Source: Thermochromatium tepidum ATCC 43061
GTDB taxonomy: Bacteria > Pseudomonadota > Gammaproteobacteria > Chromatiales > Chromatiaceae
NCBI RefSeq assembly: GCF_009664085.1
Contig: NZ_CP039268.1
Location: 915,501-979,500 of the forward strand
Reading direction: 5' to 3'
Length of the DNA: 64,000 nt
Translations under genes and position numbers: made by a program
The notes under the pieces: model-generated
Seen by the model: the letters and a program-made list of their open reading frames with translations, nothing else
What the model was told of the DNA's origin: nothing
Database searches by the model: none
Shown: one piece after another, positions 21,836 through 32,482 of the stretch
How the letters are laid out: each line of letters opens with the position of its first letter
Numbering within the stretch: the stretch's first letter is position 1

Positions 21836-22747
21836 ATGTCCGACTCTGAAGAAAAGAAACCGTCTCGTTCGGGTCTCGGCTGGTTTCCAAAACTCATCCT
21901 CTGGGCGGCGGTCATCGGCTTTGGCTATGTCTATCTCAGCTCGGTCGATCGCGAGAGTGGCACCATCACGGCTTCATCCATGCTCGACTCGATCGCCAAG
22001 CTGAATCCGGTCCCGCTGTCGTCGCTGCCGGGTTTCTCCGGCAAAGAAGAGCCCGCCGCCGAGTTGTCCAAGACGGACCAGACGGAGAACACCGCATCCA
22101 AGACCGAAGCCCCCGCCAAGCCGGTGGCTCAGACCGAGGGGACCGCCAAGCCGACCACCTCCACCGAGACCCCCAAGGCGGTCGAGGCGTCCAGGCCCGC
22201 GCCCCAGCCGCCGGTCAGCTATGCCTCCGTTGCCCTGAAGGCACCGGCTGAACCCGCGCCGGCTCCAGCGGCCCCGGCTACAACCGAGAAGCCGGCGCCG
22301 ACCGCGCCTGGGGCGGCAACGACCGAGAAGCCGGCCGCGCCTGCGGTGGTGGCAACCGAAAAGCCCGCGCCGGCCCCGACCGCGCCTGCGGCGGCAACGA
22401 CCGAGAAGCCGGCCGCGCCTGCGGTGGTGGCAACCGAAAAGCCCGCGCCGGCCCCGCAGGCCTCCCAGTCGGCACCGATGTCACCACCCGCCGCCATTCC
22501 TGCTCCGGGCGAGTCCACCCCCATGGCGCGGATGCCAAGCCCCGAATGGGCTGCTCAGCGTGAGCAGCAGCGCGCCGAGATGATGGCCCAGTACGAGGCC
22601 ATGCGTCGTGCGGCCGACGAGTGGAGGCGCCAGTACTGGGACCGGATGCGTGAGTCCATGCCCATGCCCATGCCGGTGATGCCCTATGGCTACCCAGTTT
22701 ATGCACCTGGTTATGTGCCCGGCGTCTATGGTCCGGCGGTGCGCTGA
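21836..22747 (+). CDS. Pro/Ala/Thr-rich single-helix membrane protein of unknown function
   Basis: The 303-residue protein starts with a charged segment (MSDSEEKKPSRSG) and one membrane helix (about residues 17-36, WFPKLILWAAVIGFGYVYL). A long low-complexity region of Pro, Ala, Thr and Lys follows, with two tandem copies of a 26-residue unit containing TTEKPAAPAVVATEKPAPAP. The end is a charged helical stretch (MMAQYEAMRRAADEWRRQYWDRM) and a Met/Pro/Tyr-rich tail. The start has AGGAG at 21823-21827. It looks like a periplasm-spanning or surface-exposed linker protein. No family is recognised. Confidence 0.75.
   Translation: MSDSEEKKPSRSGLGWFPKLILWAAVIGFGYVYLSSVDRESGTITASSMLDSIAKLNPVPLSSLPGFSGKEEPAAELSKTDQTENTASKTEAPAKPVAQTEGTAKPTTSTETPKAVEASRPAPQPPVSYASVALKAPAEPAPAPAAPATTEKPAPTAPGAATTEKPAAPAVVATEKPAPAPTAPAAATTEKPAAPAVVATEKPAPAPQASQSAPMSPPAAIPAPGESTPMARMPSPEWAAQREQQRAEMMAQYEAMRRAADEWRRQYWDRMRESMPMPMPVMPYGYPVYAPGYVPGVYGPAVR
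22298..22459 (+). repeat. 78-bp tandem repeat inside the Pro/Ala-rich gene
   Basis: The sequence beginning GCGGCAACGACCGAGAAGCC occurs at 22313 and again at 22391, exactly 78 bases (26 codons) apart, and stays essentially identical for a full unit. Homology extends about 15 bases further left with one mismatch. The near identity points to recent duplication and possible length variation. Confidence 0.9.
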
Positions 22748-22823
22748 GTCGACTGCTTCAGCGTGGTGTCTGCACTGGGCAGCCGGTAAGGTTGTCAGGT
22801 CGCAAGGATCGGACGCGAGGTAT

Positions 22824-22858
22824 GTGCGCCCCCAGGCTTCTAGCCTGGGCGGGCGCAC
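22824..22858. repeat. Strong GC hairpin downstream of the Pro/Ala-rich gene
   Basis: GTGCGCC-CCCAGGC (22824-22837) pairs with GCCTGGG (22843-22849) and GGCGCAC (22852-22858) around a TTCTA loop, about 14 paired bases. A T tract is lacking. It may protect the 3' end of the upstream mRNA or act as a weak terminator. Confidence 0.55.
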
Positions 22859-22877
22859 CCTCTCCTCGATGGGCGCC

Positions 22878-22906
22878 TTGAAATTACATGAATGGGGGCG
22901 TATAGT
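22878..22906 (+). promoter_or_regulatory. Sigma-70 promoter of the rimP-nusA-infB operon
   Basis: TTGAAA (22878-22883), a 17-base spacer and TATAGT (22901-22906) form a near-consensus promoter. Transcription would start near 22913, about 165 bases before rimP, so the mRNA has a leader containing two terminator hairpins. Confidence 0.72.
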
Positions 22907-22959
22907 TTGCCCCCTTATAAGGAACAGGCGGATCCTGTAACACAGAATCGTCTCCATAA

Positions 22960-22981
22960 GACCCCGTTACGGGGTTTTTTT
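22960..22981 (+). terminator. First intrinsic terminator in the rimP leader
   Basis: ACCCCG-TTA-CGGGGT (22961-22975) followed by a run of Ts to 22981. It lies downstream of the TTGAAA/TATAGT promoter and upstream of rimP, so a transcript of about 70 bases would end here unless polymerase reads through. Confidence 0.8.
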
Positions 22982-23035
22982 ATCGCTCGCGAAATGGCGC
23001 CGATCGTCCGGAAGCCTGTGGGCAGGGTTATGCGG

Positions 23036-23063
23036 TTGGGCCTATGGCCCAATTTTTGTTTTT
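23036..23063 (+). terminator. Second intrinsic terminator in the rimP leader
   Basis: TTGGGCC (23036-23042), loop TAT, GGCCCAA (23046-23052), then TTTTTGTTTTT to 23063. It ends 14 bases before the rimP start, so it must be bypassed for the operon to be expressed from the upstream promoter. Confidence 0.82.
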
Positions 23064-23077
23064 ACGTGGCGCACAGT

Positions 23078-23554
23078 ATGCAAGCAGCCGACAGCCAACT
23101 CACTCTCCTCGCCCGACGCGTCGTCGAGCCTCTTGGCTACGAGCTCGTTGGCGTCGAGTATTTCCGGAAGGGCGGCGGAGCGACGCTACGGGTCTACATC
23201 GATCATGAGCGCGGCATCACCCTGGACGATTGCGCGGCGGTCAGTCATCAGCTGAGCGGCGTCTTGGATGTCGAGGATCCGATCGCGGATCAGTACGACC
23301 TCGAAGTCTCCTCGCCTGGTCTGGATCGTCCACTGGTGTTTCCCGAGCACTTCGCGCGCTTTGCTGGATCTCGGGTTCGGATTCGTCTGAACGAAAAGGT
23401 GGAGGGACGGCGCAAGCTGGAAGGCATCCTCCTGGGGCGGGTGCCGGGCGGCATCGCACTGCGCACCGAGGAGCGTGATTGGGAGATCCCCTTGACGAGC
23501 ATCGAGTCAGCCCGCCTGAGCCCAGACTTCCCGGGGCGTCCGGGTTCGCGTTGA
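23078..23554 (+). CDS. rimP: Ribosome maturation factor RimP
   Basis: Assembly factor for the 30S subunit. The 158 residues show the conserved N-terminal segment GYELVGVEYFRKGGGATLRVYID and the core ISHQLSGVLDVEDPI-like region followed by YDLEVSSPGLDRPL. ATG 23078 is chosen because it follows the second terminator and gives the normal length; the frame is open much further upstream, through both terminator hairpins. No clear Shine-Dalgarno site precedes it. First gene of the classic translation/transcription cluster. Confidence 0.93.
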   Translation: MQAADSQLTLLARRVVEPLGYELVGVEYFRKGGGATLRVYIDHERGITLDDCAAVSHQLSGVLDVEDPIADQYDLEVSSPGLDRPLVFPEHFARFAGSRVRIRLNEKVEGRRKLEGILLGRVPGGIALRTEERDWEIPLTSIESARLSPDFPGRPGSR

Positions 23555-23602
23555 TCCCGTCGTTTTTCACTCTGGCCGCGGTTCAAGCTGGATATTGGTG
23601 GA

Positions 23603-25126
23603 ATGAGCAAAGAGATCCTGAATGTCGTTGAAGCCATCTCCAACGAGAAGGACGTCCCCGAAAGCGTGATCTTCGAGGCGATCGAGGCGGCGCTCGCCTC
23701 GGCGACCCGCAAGAAGTATGGCAGTGAGATCGACGTGCGTGTGACCATCGATCGCAAGACCGGACACTATCGTTCCTTCCGGCGCTGGGAGGTGGTTCCA
23801 GATCCCGAGGACGGTCGGCTGGAGGCCCCATCACGTCAGATTACCGCCTCGGCTGCGGCCATCCTGGAACCGGATCTGCGCGTCGGCGACTTTATGGAAG
23901 AAGAGATCGAGCCCGAGGTCTTCGGTCGCATCGCCGCCCAGATTGCCAAGCAGGTCATTGTCCAGAAGGTGCGCGATGCCGAACGCGCCAAGATCGTCGA
24001 CGCCTTCGCCGCGCGCCGGGGCCAGCTCGTGACCGGTGTCGTCAAGAAGACAGAGCGCGGTGCCATCCTGCTTGATCTGGGCAACAATGCTGAGGCGCTC
24101 ATCCCGCGCGATCACGTCATCCCGCGTGAGTCGGTGCGTCCTGGGGATCGACTGCGCGGCTATCTCTATGATGTGCGCGCCGAGCAGAAGGGACCGCAGC
24201 TCTTTGTCAGCCGGACCATGCCGGAGTTTTTGATCGAACTTTTCAAGCTTGAGGTGCCCGAGGTCGGCGAGGGTCTGATCGAGATCCTGGGGGCGGCCCG
24301 CGATCCGGGTGTGCGCGCCAAGATCGCGGTGCGCACCCGCGACCCACGCATCGATCCGGTCGGTGCCTGTGTCGGCATGCGCGGCTCGCGCGTGCAGGCC
24401 GTCTCCAACGAGCTCAACGGCGAGCGCGTCGACATCATCCTCTGGGACGAGAACCCGGCTCAGTTCGTCATCAATGCCATGTCGCCGGCAGATGTGGTCT
24501 CCATCGTCATCGACGAGGAGGCACGCAGCATGGACGTTGCTGTCAAGGAAGAGAATCTGGCCCAGGCCATCGGGCGTTCCGGTCAGAATGTTCGTCTGGC
24601 CGCCCAGCTGACCGGTTGGGAACTGAACGTCATGAACGAGAAGGACGCCGCTGCCAAGAGCGAGCAAGAGGCGCGACGCTCGGCACAGGTGTTCATGGAT
24701 CAACTGGGCATCGATGAGGGGCTGGCCATGCTCCTGGTCGAGGAGGGCTTTTCGAGCGTTGATGAGGTGGCCTATGTGCCGCTAGAGGAGATGCGAGCCA
24801 TCGAGGATCTCGACGACGAGACCATTGAGCTGCTGCGTCAGCGTGCCAACGATGCCCTAGTTACGCGTGCCATTGCCAACGAGGAGGTCAGCGAAGTGGC
24901 CGGTCTGACGCTGTTGGCGCTGGAGGGCATGGATGAGGGGCTTGCCAAACAGCTCGCCGAGCGCGGTATCGAGACCCTGGACGATCTCGCCGACCTGGCG
25001 GTCTCCGACCTCATGGAGATCGATGGCATGGACGAGGCGCGGGCCGCCCGTTTGATCATGCAGGCGCGCGAGCCGATGTTCGCGAATGCTCCAAAGGATA
25101 TAGAGGTACAAAGGGTCAGTTCATGA
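23603..25126 (+). CDS. nusA: Transcription termination/antitermination factor NusA
   Basis: RNA polymerase-associated factor that controls pausing, termination and antitermination. Domains in order are the polymerase-binding N-terminal domain, an S1 domain (about 135-200), two KH domains (about 200-345, with [19 protein letters not shown] and [19 protein letters not shown]) and two acidic helix-hairpin-helix repeats at the C terminus (about 365-490). The 507 residues match gammaproteobacterial NusA. The stop overlaps infB (ATGA, 25123-25126). NusA could itself influence the two terminators in the operon leader. Confidence 0.96.
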   Translation: MSKEILNVVEAISNEKDVPESVIFEAIEAALASATRKKYGSEIDVRVTIDRKTGHYRSFRRWEVVPDPEDGRLEAPSRQITASAAAILEPDLRVGDFMEEEIEPEVFGRIAAQIAKQVIVQKVRDAERAKIVDAFAARRGQLVTGVVKKTERGAILLDLGNNAEALIPRDHVIPRESVRPGDRLRGYLYDVRAEQKGPQLFVSRTMPEFLIELFKLEVPEVGEGLIEILGAARDPGVRAKIAVRTRDPRIDPVGACVGMRGSRVQAVSNELNGERVDIILWDENPAQFVINAMSPADVVSIVIDEEARSMDVAVKEENLAQAIGRSGQNVRLAAQLTGWELNVMNEKDAAAKSEQEARRSAQVFMDQLGIDEGLAMLLVEEGFSSVDEVAYVPLEEMRAIEDLDDETIELLRQRANDALVTRAIANEEVSEVAGLTLLALEGMDEGLAKQLAERGIETLDDLADLAVSDLMEIDGMDEARAARLIMQAREPMFANAPKDIEVQRVSS

Positions 25127-27888
25127 GTGAAGTCACGGTCAAGCAACTCGCCTCAACGGTCGGCATTCCGGTCGAGCGACTCCTCGCCCAGCTGAAGGAT
25201 GCAGGTATCCGTGCCGGCAATGCGGACTCGACGCTGACGGAGCAAGAGAAGGTGCAATTGCTCGCCTATCTACGTCGTAGTCATGGCAAGGATGCGGGTG
25301 AGGCCGACGGTGGTCCGGGTCAGGTCACGATCAAGCGTAAGTCGGTCAGCGAACTGCGGGTCCCAGCGGCCGCGCCACCACGTGGCAACACACTGAATTC
25401 GCGTCCCATGCCGACCGCGCGTGGCGGCAAGACGGTGAGCGTCGAGGTGCGGCGCAAGCGCACCTATGTCAAGCGCGCCGACGAGCCGGCAACCGGTGCT
25501 GAGCCGACTCCGAAGCGGTCATCCAATGACCGTGCTCGCACCGGACGCGAGCGTGCGGCGGCCACCAGTGCCGTGATCGATGAGGCGCGCCGTCGTGCCG
25601 CACTGGAGGCGATGCGTGCCGAGCAGGAGGCGCGTCGTCTCGCCGAGCTGGAGGAGCAGGGGCGTCGTGCCCGCGAGGAAGAGGCGCGCCTGGCGGAAGA
25701 GCGCCGACAGGCCGCCGAGGCACGCCGTCGCGCCGAGGCCGAAGAAGAGGCACGCCTGCGCGCCGAGCGCGAGGCCGCCGATCGTCAGGCGCTCGAACTG
25801 AGCCATGAGGCCGTGATCGAGCCGATGGTTGAGGCCGATGATCCCGAGACCGAGAGGCGCGTGCGTCGCACCGAGACCGTCAAGCCGAAAAAGGCTGCGA
25901 AGAAGGCGGCTGAACCGATTGAGAGAGACAGGGAAAAAGACCGTCCGGCCAAGAAGATCATCCGCCGGGAGGTGGCGCCTGTGCGTGTCCGCGATATCGC
26001 GGTTGCCGCGCGCGGGGATTATGAGGATCTCGAGAGCCCTGGCAGCCACGGTCCGCGTCGGCGCAAAAAGCCCGCCAAGCCCCAGCTTCAGGACAAACAT
26101 GCCTTCCAAAAACCCACGGCACCGGTGGTGCGCGAGGTCGAGATCCCCGAAACCATCACGGTCGCCGAGCTGGCCAATCGCATGTCGGTCAAGGCGTCCG
26201 CGGTGGTCAAGGAGTTGTTCAAACAAGGCATGATGGTCACCATCAATCAGAACCTCGATCGCGACACTGCGATCCTGGTGGTCGAGGAGATGGGCCACAA
26301 GGCCATCGTCGCCGACGAGCGCGACGCCGAGGGCGCGCTGCTCGATGAGATGCAGGAACAGGAGGGCCAGTTCGAGGCCCTGCCGCGTCCACCCGTGGTC
26401 ACCATCATGGGCCATGTCGACCACGGCAAGACCTCGCTGCTCGATTACATTCGCCGCACCCGTGTGGCCTCGGGTGAGGCCGGCGGCATCACCCAGCACA
26501 TCGGCGCCTATCATGTCGAGACCCCCAAGGGGACGGTCACCTTCCTCGACACGCCCGGTCATGCCGCCTTCTCGGCCATGCGGGCCCGGGGCGCCAAGGT
26601 GACGGACATCGTCGTCCTGGTCGTCGCGGCGGATGACGGCGTCATGCCACAGACGGTCGAGGCGATCCAGCATGCGCGCGCCGCGGGTGTGCCGCTGATC
26701 GTGGCCATCAACAAGATGGACAAACCCGAGGCCAATCCGGATCGGGTGATGCAGGAGCTTGCCCAGCATGAGGTGCTGGTCGAGGACTGGGGCGGCGACA
26801 CCATGATGGTCAGGGTCTCGGCCAAGACCGGCACCGGCATCGACGAGCTGCTCGACGCCATCCTGCTCCAGGCCGAGGTGCTCGAACTCAAGGCGCCGGT
26901 CGAGGGCCCGGCGCGCGGTGCCATCATCGAGTCGAGTCTCGACAAGGGCCGCGGTCCAGTGGCCACAGTGCTGGTGCAGTCCGGTACGCTCAAGCGTGGC
27001 GACATCATCGTCTCCGGTGGCGAGTATGGCCGGGTGCGCGCCATGTTCAACGAGTCGGGTTCGCCGGTTGAGTCGGCTGGGCCCTCGATCCCGGTGCAGG
27101 TGCTGGGTCTGTCGGGCACGCCGAACGCGGGCGATGATGTCATCACGGTCAGTGACGAGCGTCGTGCGCGCGAGGTCGCCGAGCTCCGCGCCGCCCGCTC
27201 GCGTCAGAGCCGTTTCGACGAGCAGCGCGGCATGAGCCTCGATCAGCTCTTCACCCAGTTCAAGGACGGCGAGCAAAAGACGGTCAACCTCATCCTCAAG
27301 GCCGATGTTCAGGGCAGCCTGGAGGCGCTGCGTGAGAGTCTGCTCAAGCTCAGCAATGACGAGGTCAAGGTTGCCATCGTCGCCTCGGGCGTGGGCGGGA
27401 TCACCGAATCCGATGCCAACCTGGCCGTGACCTCCAACGCCATCCTGCTCGGCTTCAACGTCCGCGCCGATGCCGCCGCGCGCCGGGTGGTCGAAGAGAA
27501 GGGTCTGGATCTGCGCTATTACAGCGTCATCTACGAGCTGATCGATGCGGTGAAGCAGGCGATCTCGGGTCTCTTGAGCCCGATCGTCACCGAGGAGATC
27601 ATCGGTTTGGCGGAGGTGCGCGACGTGTTCCGTTCCTCCAAGTTCGGGGCCATTGCCGGCTGCATGGTGGTCGAGGGCGTCATCAAACGCAACAACCCGA
27701 TCCGCGTGCTGCGCAACAACGTCGTGATCTACGAGGGTTCGCTCGAGTCGCTGCGACGCTTCAAGGACGATGTCTCCGAGGTCAAGCACGGCCTCGAGTG
27801 CGGGATCGGTGTGAAGAACTACAACGACGTGCAGCCCGGCGACCAGATCGAGGTCTTTGAGCGCACCGAGAAGGCCCGCCTCCTGTGA
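25123..27888 (+). CDS. infB: Translation initiation factor IF-2
   Basis: GTPase that places initiator tRNA on the ribosome. The 921 residues have an N-terminal IF2 subdomain ([23 protein letters not shown]), a long charged Arg/Glu/Ala-rich linker (about 150-260), a second IF2N domain (about 340-395) and the G domain with [24 protein letters not shown] and NKMDKP. Four-base overlaps join it to both nusA and rbfA. Confidence 0.96.
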   Translation: MSEVTVKQLASTVGIPVERLLAQLKDAGIRAGNADSTLTEQEKVQLLAYLRRSHGKDAGEADGGPGQVTIKRKSVSELRVPAAAPPRGNTLNSRPMPTARGGKTVSVEVRRKRTYVKRADEPATGAEPTPKRSSNDRARTGRERAAATSAVIDEARRRAALEAMRAEQEARRLAELEEQGRRAREEEARLAEERRQAAEARRRAEAEEEARLRAEREAADRQALELSHEAVIEPMVEADDPETERRVRRTETVKPKKAAKKAAEPIERDREKDRPAKKIIRREVAPVRVRDIAVAARGDYEDLESPGSHGPRRRKKPAKPQLQDKHAFQKPTAPVVREVEIPETITVAELANRMSVKASAVVKELFKQGMMVTINQNLDRDTAILVVEEMGHKAIVADERDAEGALLDEMQEQEGQFEALPRPPVVTIMGHVDHGKTSLLDYIRRTRVASGEAGGITQHIGAYHVETPKGTVTFLDTPGHAAFSAMRARGAKVTDIVVLVVAADDGVMPQTVEAIQHARAAGVPLIVAINKMDKPEANPDRVMQELAQHEVLVEDWGGDTMMVRVSAKTGTGIDELLDAILLQAEVLELKAPVEGPARGAIIESSLDKGRGPVATVLVQSGTLKRGDIIVSGGEYGRVRAMFNESGSPVESAGPSIPVQVLGLSGTPNAGDDVITVSDERRAREVAELRAARSRQSRFDEQRGMSLDQLFTQFKDGEQKTVNLILKADVQGSLEALRESLLKLSNDEVKVAIVASGVGGITESDANLAVTSNAILLGFNVRADAAARRVVEEKGLDLRYYSVIYELIDAVKQAISGLLSPIVTEEIIGLAEVRDVFRSSKFGAIAGCMVVEGVIKRNNPIRVLRNNVVIYEGSLESLRRFKDDVSEVKHGLECGIGVKNYNDVQPGDQIEVFERTEKARLL

Positions 27889-28268
27889 GCGAACGCGAAT
27901 TCGATCGTACCGAGCGCATCGGTGCCGAGATGAAGCGCATCCTGGCGGTATTGCTACGGGATCAGGTCAAGGATCCGCGTCTAGCCGACATCACGGTGCA
28001 TGAGGTGCGGGTGACGCGCGACCTCGCCCACGCCAAGGTCTATTTCACCTGCTTTCCGTTCGATGCGGATGCCGAGGCGCAGGAGCGGCTGCTCAACACC
28101 CGGCTTGCCGGCTTCTTGCGCCATGCGCTGGCCCAGGAGATGCGGCTGCGGGTCATGCCGCAGCTGCACTTTGTGCACGATGAATCCATCGCTCGGGGCC
28201 AGCATCTAGCGGACCTGATCGATCAGGCCGTGGCCAAGGATCGGTCCTTGACCGAAGGGGGGCACTGA
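27885..28268 (+). CDS. rbfA: Ribosome-binding factor A
   Basis: Cold-shock and 30S maturation factor. The 127-residue KH-like protein has the typical start [26 protein letters not shown] and [20 protein letters not shown] near the end. It starts at GTG 27885 overlapping the infB stop (GTGA). The truB gene follows after 4 bases. Confidence 0.95.
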   Translation: MSEREFDRTERIGAEMKRILAVLLRDQVKDPRLADITVHEVRVTRDLAHAKVYFTCFPFDADAEAQERLLNTRLAGFLRHALAQEMRLRVMPQLHFVHDESIARGQHLADLIDQAVAKDRSLTEGGH

Positions 28269-28272
28269 GATC

Positions 28273-29190
28273 ATGGGACGCCGCCGTCATTGGGGACGCC
28301 CCGTGAGCGGGATCCTGCTCTTGGACAAGCCGCTTGGACTGTCCTCGAACGAGGCCCTGCAACGGGTCAAGCGTTATTATCGTGCCGCCAAGGCCGGGCA
28401 TACCGGGAGTCTGGATCCACTGGCGACTGGGCTTCTTCCCTGTTGTCTGGGTGACTCGACCAAGTTTTCGGCCTTTCTACTGGATGCCGACAAGCGCTAT
28501 TGCGTGCGGGTGCGTCTGGGCGAGACCACGGCGACCGGCGATGCTGAGGGCGAGGTGTTGGAGCGGGCGCCGGTCGCGGGCGTGACCGAGGAACTTTTGC
28601 AGACGGTCCTGCGCCGTTTTCTTGGCCCCATCGATCAGCGTCCACCCATGTATTCGGCGGTCAAGCACCAGGGGCGGCGGCTCTATGATCTGGCGCGCCA
28701 GGGTCTGGAGGTCGAGCGTCAACCGCGTCGTGTCGAGATCCATGCGCTTGACCTGCGCTCGATGGCGTTGCCCGAGATCGAGCTTGAGGTGCATTGTTCC
28801 AAGGGGACCTATGTCCGTGCCCTGGCCGAGGACATCGGACGCGCGCTCGGGTGCGGTGCCCATGTAAGCGCCCTGCGCCGGACCGGCGTTGGTCCCTATG
28901 TCGAGCCAGAGGTGAGCTTCGTCACCGGTGAACGGATCGCCACACTGGCCGAGGCCGAGGATTTCGCCGCGCTCGACGCCTTGCTGCTACCGCTCGATAG
29001 TGCGCTCGGGCATTGTCCGGCGCTGAAGCTCTCGGCTGGTGCCGCCTTCTATCTCAGGCAGGGGCAGGCCGTGCTGGTTCCCCAGGCGCCGACCGCGGGA
29101 TTGGTCCGGCTCTACGACCCTTCAGCGCGTTTCCTGGGGGTCGGCGAGATCCTCGAAGACGGCAAGGTCCAGCCCAAGCGAGTGATTTGA
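28273..29190 (+). CDS. truB: tRNA pseudouridine(55) synthase
   Basis: Modifies U55 in the T loop of tRNAs. The catalytic aspartate lies in AGHTGSLDPLATGLLP, and YSAVKHQGRRLYDLAR and CSKGTYVRALAEDIG are family motifs; a PUA-like domain ends the protein. The 305 residues match the usual length. It lies 125 bases before rpsO in the same direction. Confidence 0.96.
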   Translation: MGRRRHWGRPVSGILLLDKPLGLSSNEALQRVKRYYRAAKAGHTGSLDPLATGLLPCCLGDSTKFSAFLLDADKRYCVRVRLGETTATGDAEGEVLERAPVAGVTEELLQTVLRRFLGPIDQRPPMYSAVKHQGRRLYDLARQGLEVERQPRRVEIHALDLRSMALPEIELEVHCSKGTYVRALAEDIGRALGCGAHVSALRRTGVGPYVEPEVSFVTGERIATLAEAEDFAALDALLLPLDSALGHCPALKLSAGAAFYLRQGQAVLVPQAPTAGLVRLYDPSARFLGVGEILEDGKVQPKRVI

Positions 29191-29315
29191 TTAAAACTCC
29201 ATGTCCGGCCTGATGGAGGCATCCCTGAGGTCATTGTCGGGGATGGTCGCGTCGGGTGGTCCCGTCCGACATTGGGTCGTTTTTCGTATTCCAACCATTT
29301 CTGAGGAGAGTTTCA

Positions 29316-29585
29316 ATGACAATGACCGCCGCCGACAAGAAAAAGATTGTCGATGAATACGCGCGCGGCGAGCGCGACACCGGTTCGCCCGAGGTGCAGG
29401 TTGCACTGCTGACCGCGCGCATCCAGCAGCTGACCGAGCATTTTAAGGTGCACACCCATGATCATCACTCGCGCCGTGGCCTGGTGCGCATGGTCAACGC
29501 ACGGCGTAAACTGCTCGACTATCTCAAGCGCAAGGACCTGGATCGCTATCGTGACCTGATCGCGCGCCTAGGTCTGCGTCGTTAA
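29316..29585 (+). CDS. rpsO: 30S ribosomal protein S15
   Basis: The 89-residue primary 16S rRNA-binding protein has the conserved [35 protein letters not shown] and [12 protein letters not shown] 29316 (MTMTAADKK) is preferred to an upstream in-frame GTG since it gives the exact family length and has GAGGAGAG at 29302-29309. The leader from 29191 contains a GTCGGG...CCGAC hairpin followed by TTTTT near 29280, which could take part in S15 autoregulation. Confidence 0.97.
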   Translation: MTMTAADKKKIVDEYARGERDTGSPEVQVALLTARIQQLTEHFKVHTHDHHSRRGLVRMVNARRKLLDYLKRKDLDRYRDLIARLGLRR

Positions 29586-29807
29586 TCTCTGCCTTGCTGA
29601 TCTCTGCATCACGGCCCCGGTGAACGGGTGGTCGGGCGCCGGTCGTTCGTTCGTCCGCTTCCGGTGCCTCAAGCAAGACGTGCCGGGGGCCGACAACACC
29701 ACGCGCCGCCGGCTCCATATCGCACCGGCCCGAGCCGAGGGTTTGGAGTGTCCGGGGTTGCGCTGGCGGCCCAAACACCCCAAGCCAAACATCCAGAGGA
29801 TTTATCC

Positions 29808-31907
29808 GTGATTCCCACCCCTATCGTTAAAGAGTTCCAATTCGGCAAACAGACCGTCAGGCTGGAAACCGGCGAGGTCGCGCGCCAGGCCGATGGTGCC
29901 GTCATGGTCAACATGGACGACACCGTGGTCCTCGTGACGGTCGTGGTCGACAAGCGTCCGGGCGCGGAGCGCGACTTCCTGCCCCTGACGGTCGAGTATC
30001 AGGAAAAGACCTATGCCGCCGGGCGCATCCCCGGCGGCTTTTTCCGGCGCGAGGGCCGTCCGAGCGAGGGTGAGATCCTGACCGCGCGTCTGATCGACCG
30101 TCCGATCCGCCCATTGTTCGCCGAGGGTTTCTGCAACGAGGTGCAGATCATCGCGACCGTCAAGTCGCTGAACCCGGCGGTCAATCCCGAGGTACCGGCC
30201 ATGCTTGGTGCCTCAGCGGCGCTGATGCTCTCCGGCGTACCCTTCAAGGGTCCGATCGGCGCCGCGCGCGTCGGTTACAAGAACGGTGAATATATCCTCA
30301 ACCCATCCGTGATCGGACTCGGACCGGACTCGGACCTGGATCTAGTGGTGGCCGGGACGGATAAAGCCGTGCTCATGGTCGAGTCCGAGGCACGCGGGCT
30401 GTCTGAGGAGGTCATGCTTGGCGCGGTGCTGTTCGGGCATGAGCAGATGCAGGTCGCGATCCAGGCCATCCGCGAGCTGGCCGCCGAGGCTGGCAAGCCA
30501 CCAATGGACTGGACGCCGCACGTCATCGATCTGGCGCTGACCGAGCAGGTTCGCGCGGTCGGCGGCGAGTCGATCGCCGCTGCCTATCGCATCAAGGAAA
30601 AGCAGGCGCGTTATGCCGCCCTCGACAGTGCACGCGCCGCCATTGTCGAGCAACTATGCAGCGGCGAGGCCCCGGCCTGGACCGAGGCCCAGGTCAGGGC
30701 CGCCATCGAGGCGCTGGAGTCGAGCACGGTGCGCGAGTCGATCCTGGCCGGCAACCCGCGCATCGATGGACGCGACACCAAGACCGTGCGTCCGATCAGC
30801 ATCCGGACCGGTGTCCTACCACGCACCCATGGCTCGGCATTGTTCACGCGCGGCGAGACCCAGGCGATGGTCATCACCACCCTCGGCACCGAGCGCGATT
30901 CGCAGATCATCGATGCACTGGAGGGCGAGCGGCGCGAGCACTTCATGCTGCACTACAACTTCCCGCCTTTCTGTGTCGGCGAGATCGGGCGGGTCGGCAG
31001 TCCCAAGCGCCGTGAGATCGGTCATGGGCGTCTGGCCAAGCGCGGGGTGCTGGCGGTGATGCCGAGCATCGAGGAGTTCCCCTATTCGGTGCGCGTGGTC
31101 TCGGAGATCACCGAGTCCAATGGGTCCAGCTCGATGGCCAGCGTCTGCGGAACCAGTCTGGCCCTGATGGATGCTGGTGTGCCGATCAAGGCACCGGTTG
31201 CGGGTGTGGCTATGGGTCTGATCAAGGAAGGCGAGCGCTTTGCCGTCCTCACCGACATCATGGGCGACGAAGACCACCTGGGCGACATGGACTTCAAGGT
31301 TGCGGGGACGGCTGAGGGCATCAATGCGCTCCAGATGGACATCAAGATCGAGGGGATCACCAAGGAGATCATGGAGATCGCGCTCGCACAGGCGAAGGAG
31401 GCACGCCTGCATATCCTCGCCGAGATGAACAAGGTGATGCCCTCCCACCGGCCCGAGATGTCCGAACATGCCCCGCGCATCATCGAGTTCAAGATCCATC
31501 CCGAGAAGATCCGTGACGTCATCGGCAAGGGCGGGTCGGTCATCCGGGCCATCACCGAGGAGACGGGCGCCACCATCGACATCAATGACGATGGCGTGGT
31601 CAAGATCTTTTCCGTGGTCAAGTCCGCCGGCGAGGAGGCCAAGCGTCGCATCCAGCTCATCACTGCAGATGTCGAGGTGGGCAAGGTCTACGAGGGCCGG
31701 GTCGCGCGTTTGATGGATTTCGGCGCCTTCGTCACCATCCTGCCCGGACGTGATGGCCTGGTTCACATCTCGCAGATCTGCGAGGAGCGGGTGCAGTCCG
31801 TCAGCGACAAGCTCAAGGAAGGCGACCTGGTGCGCGTCAAGGTGCTGGAGGTCGACAAGCAGGGCCGCATCCGGCTGAGTATGAAGGCGGTCGAGCCGGG
31901 CGAATAA
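29808..31907 (+). CDS. pnp: Polyribonucleotide nucleotidyltransferase (PNPase)
   Basis: Phosphorolytic 3'-5' exoribonuclease of the degradosome. Two RNase PH-like domains ([31 protein letters not shown] in the first) are followed by a KH domain ([19 protein letters not shown]) and a C-terminal S1 domain ([18 protein letters not shown]). The start is GTG 29808, with AGAGGA 7 bases before it, giving 699 residues. The frame is open 180 bases further upstream in leader sequence unlike PNPase. The 222-base rpsO-pnp gap is GC-rich and can fold, consistent with an RNase III-type leader, but no specific site can be named. Confidence 0.96.
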   Translation: MIPTPIVKEFQFGKQTVRLETGEVARQADGAVMVNMDDTVVLVTVVVDKRPGAERDFLPLTVEYQEKTYAAGRIPGGFFRREGRPSEGEILTARLIDRPIRPLFAEGFCNEVQIIATVKSLNPAVNPEVPAMLGASAALMLSGVPFKGPIGAARVGYKNGEYILNPSVIGLGPDSDLDLVVAGTDKAVLMVESEARGLSEEVMLGAVLFGHEQMQVAIQAIRELAAEAGKPPMDWTPHVIDLALTEQVRAVGGESIAAAYRIKEKQARYAALDSARAAIVEQLCSGEAPAWTEAQVRAAIEALESSTVRESILAGNPRIDGRDTKTVRPISIRTGVLPRTHGSALFTRGETQAMVITTLGTERDSQIIDALEGERREHFMLHYNFPPFCVGEIGRVGSPKRREIGHGRLAKRGVLAVMPSIEEFPYSVRVVSEITESNGSSSMASVCGTSLALMDAGVPIKAPVAGVAMGLIKEGERFAVLTDIMGDEDHLGDMDFKVAGTAEGINALQMDIKIEGITKEIMEIALAQAKEARLHILAEMNKVMPSHRPEMSEHAPRIIEFKIHPEKIRDVIGKGGSVIRAITEETGATIDINDDGVVKIFSVVKSAGEEAKRRIQLITADVEVGKVYEGRVARLMDFGAFVTILPGRDGLVHISQICEERVQSVSDKLKEGDLVRVKVLEVDKQGRIRLSMKAVEPGE

Positions 31908-31940
31908 GGGGTGGCCTCAGTTCGCCGAATCGAGTGACCC

Positions 31941-31972
31941 AAACCGCGTATCGGTCCTCATGCGCGGTTTAA
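31941..31972. terminator. Bidirectional hairpin between pnp and nikR
   Basis: AAACCGCG (31941-31948) pairs with CGCGGTTT (31963-31970) around a 14-base loop, with AATTAA following on the plus strand. It separates the convergent ends of pnp and nikR. Confidence 0.6.
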
Positions 31973-32395
31973 TTAATGCTCGACCTTGGATGTGCGCGTC
32001 AATTCAGCAAAGCGCACGCCGCGGAGTCCGCCGATCTCCAGACTGAGCCGTTCGATCTCAGCCGGCATCCCGCGGAGGATGATGGTCTCTAGACAGTTGT
32101 GATGATCCAGATGGACATGGGTCGTGGCGATCACATGGACGTACTGATGGTGCTGGATGTCTAGGATCTGCCGGGTCAGCTCTCGTTGATGGTGGTCGTA
32201 GACGATGGTCAGCACCCCAGCGACCTCGGCGTCACCGCGCTCCCAGGTCTCCTCGACGATCCGTTCCCGGATCAGATCGCGCACCAACTCGGAGCGCGAG
32301 GCATAGCCCCTATTGACTACACGCTGATCGAGCTCGTCGAGCAGCGTCTTGGGGAGCGAGACGGTGAAGCGGATGGTCGAATCGGGACTTGTCAT
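31973..32395 (-). CDS. nikR: Nickel-responsive regulator NikR
   Basis: Ribbon-helix-helix repressor that binds DNA when loaded with nickel. An RHH domain (about residues 1-50, [19 protein letters not shown]) precedes an ACT-like metal domain. The four square-planar ligands are visible as H82, H93, H95 and C101 in QHHQ...[13 protein letters not shown], with the same spacing (11, 2, 6) as H76, H87, H89, C95 of E. coli Nik[11 protein letters not shown] at 32395 is chosen as start; upstream codons do not resemble the family. It probably shares a transcript with the small gene at 32483-32656. A nickel ECF transporter operon lies 6 kb away, beyond the integron. Confidence 0.93.
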   Translation of the reverse strand: MTSPDSTIRFTVSLPKTLLDELDQRVVNRGYASRSELVRDLIRERIVEETWERGDAEVAGVLTIVYDHHQRELTRQILDIQHHQYVHVIATTHVHLDHHNCLETIILRGMPAEIERLSLEIGGLRGVRFAELTRTSKVEH

Positions 32396-32482
32396 CAGGG
32401 GATCCAGTGCGTTTAGCCGGGCGAAGGATAGCAATCCGGACAACGCACTGAAACCCTGGGATACGTGAACGAACCGATCGTG

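Noticed and set aside
25519-27789. 756-codon open frame opposite infB
   Set aside because: Antisense shadow of IF-2, with low-complexity composition and no ribosome binding site or family match.
30816-31766. 316-codon minus-strand frame opposite pnp
   Set aside because: Antisense shadow rich in Asp, His and Leu; PNPase on the plus strand is continuous and complete.
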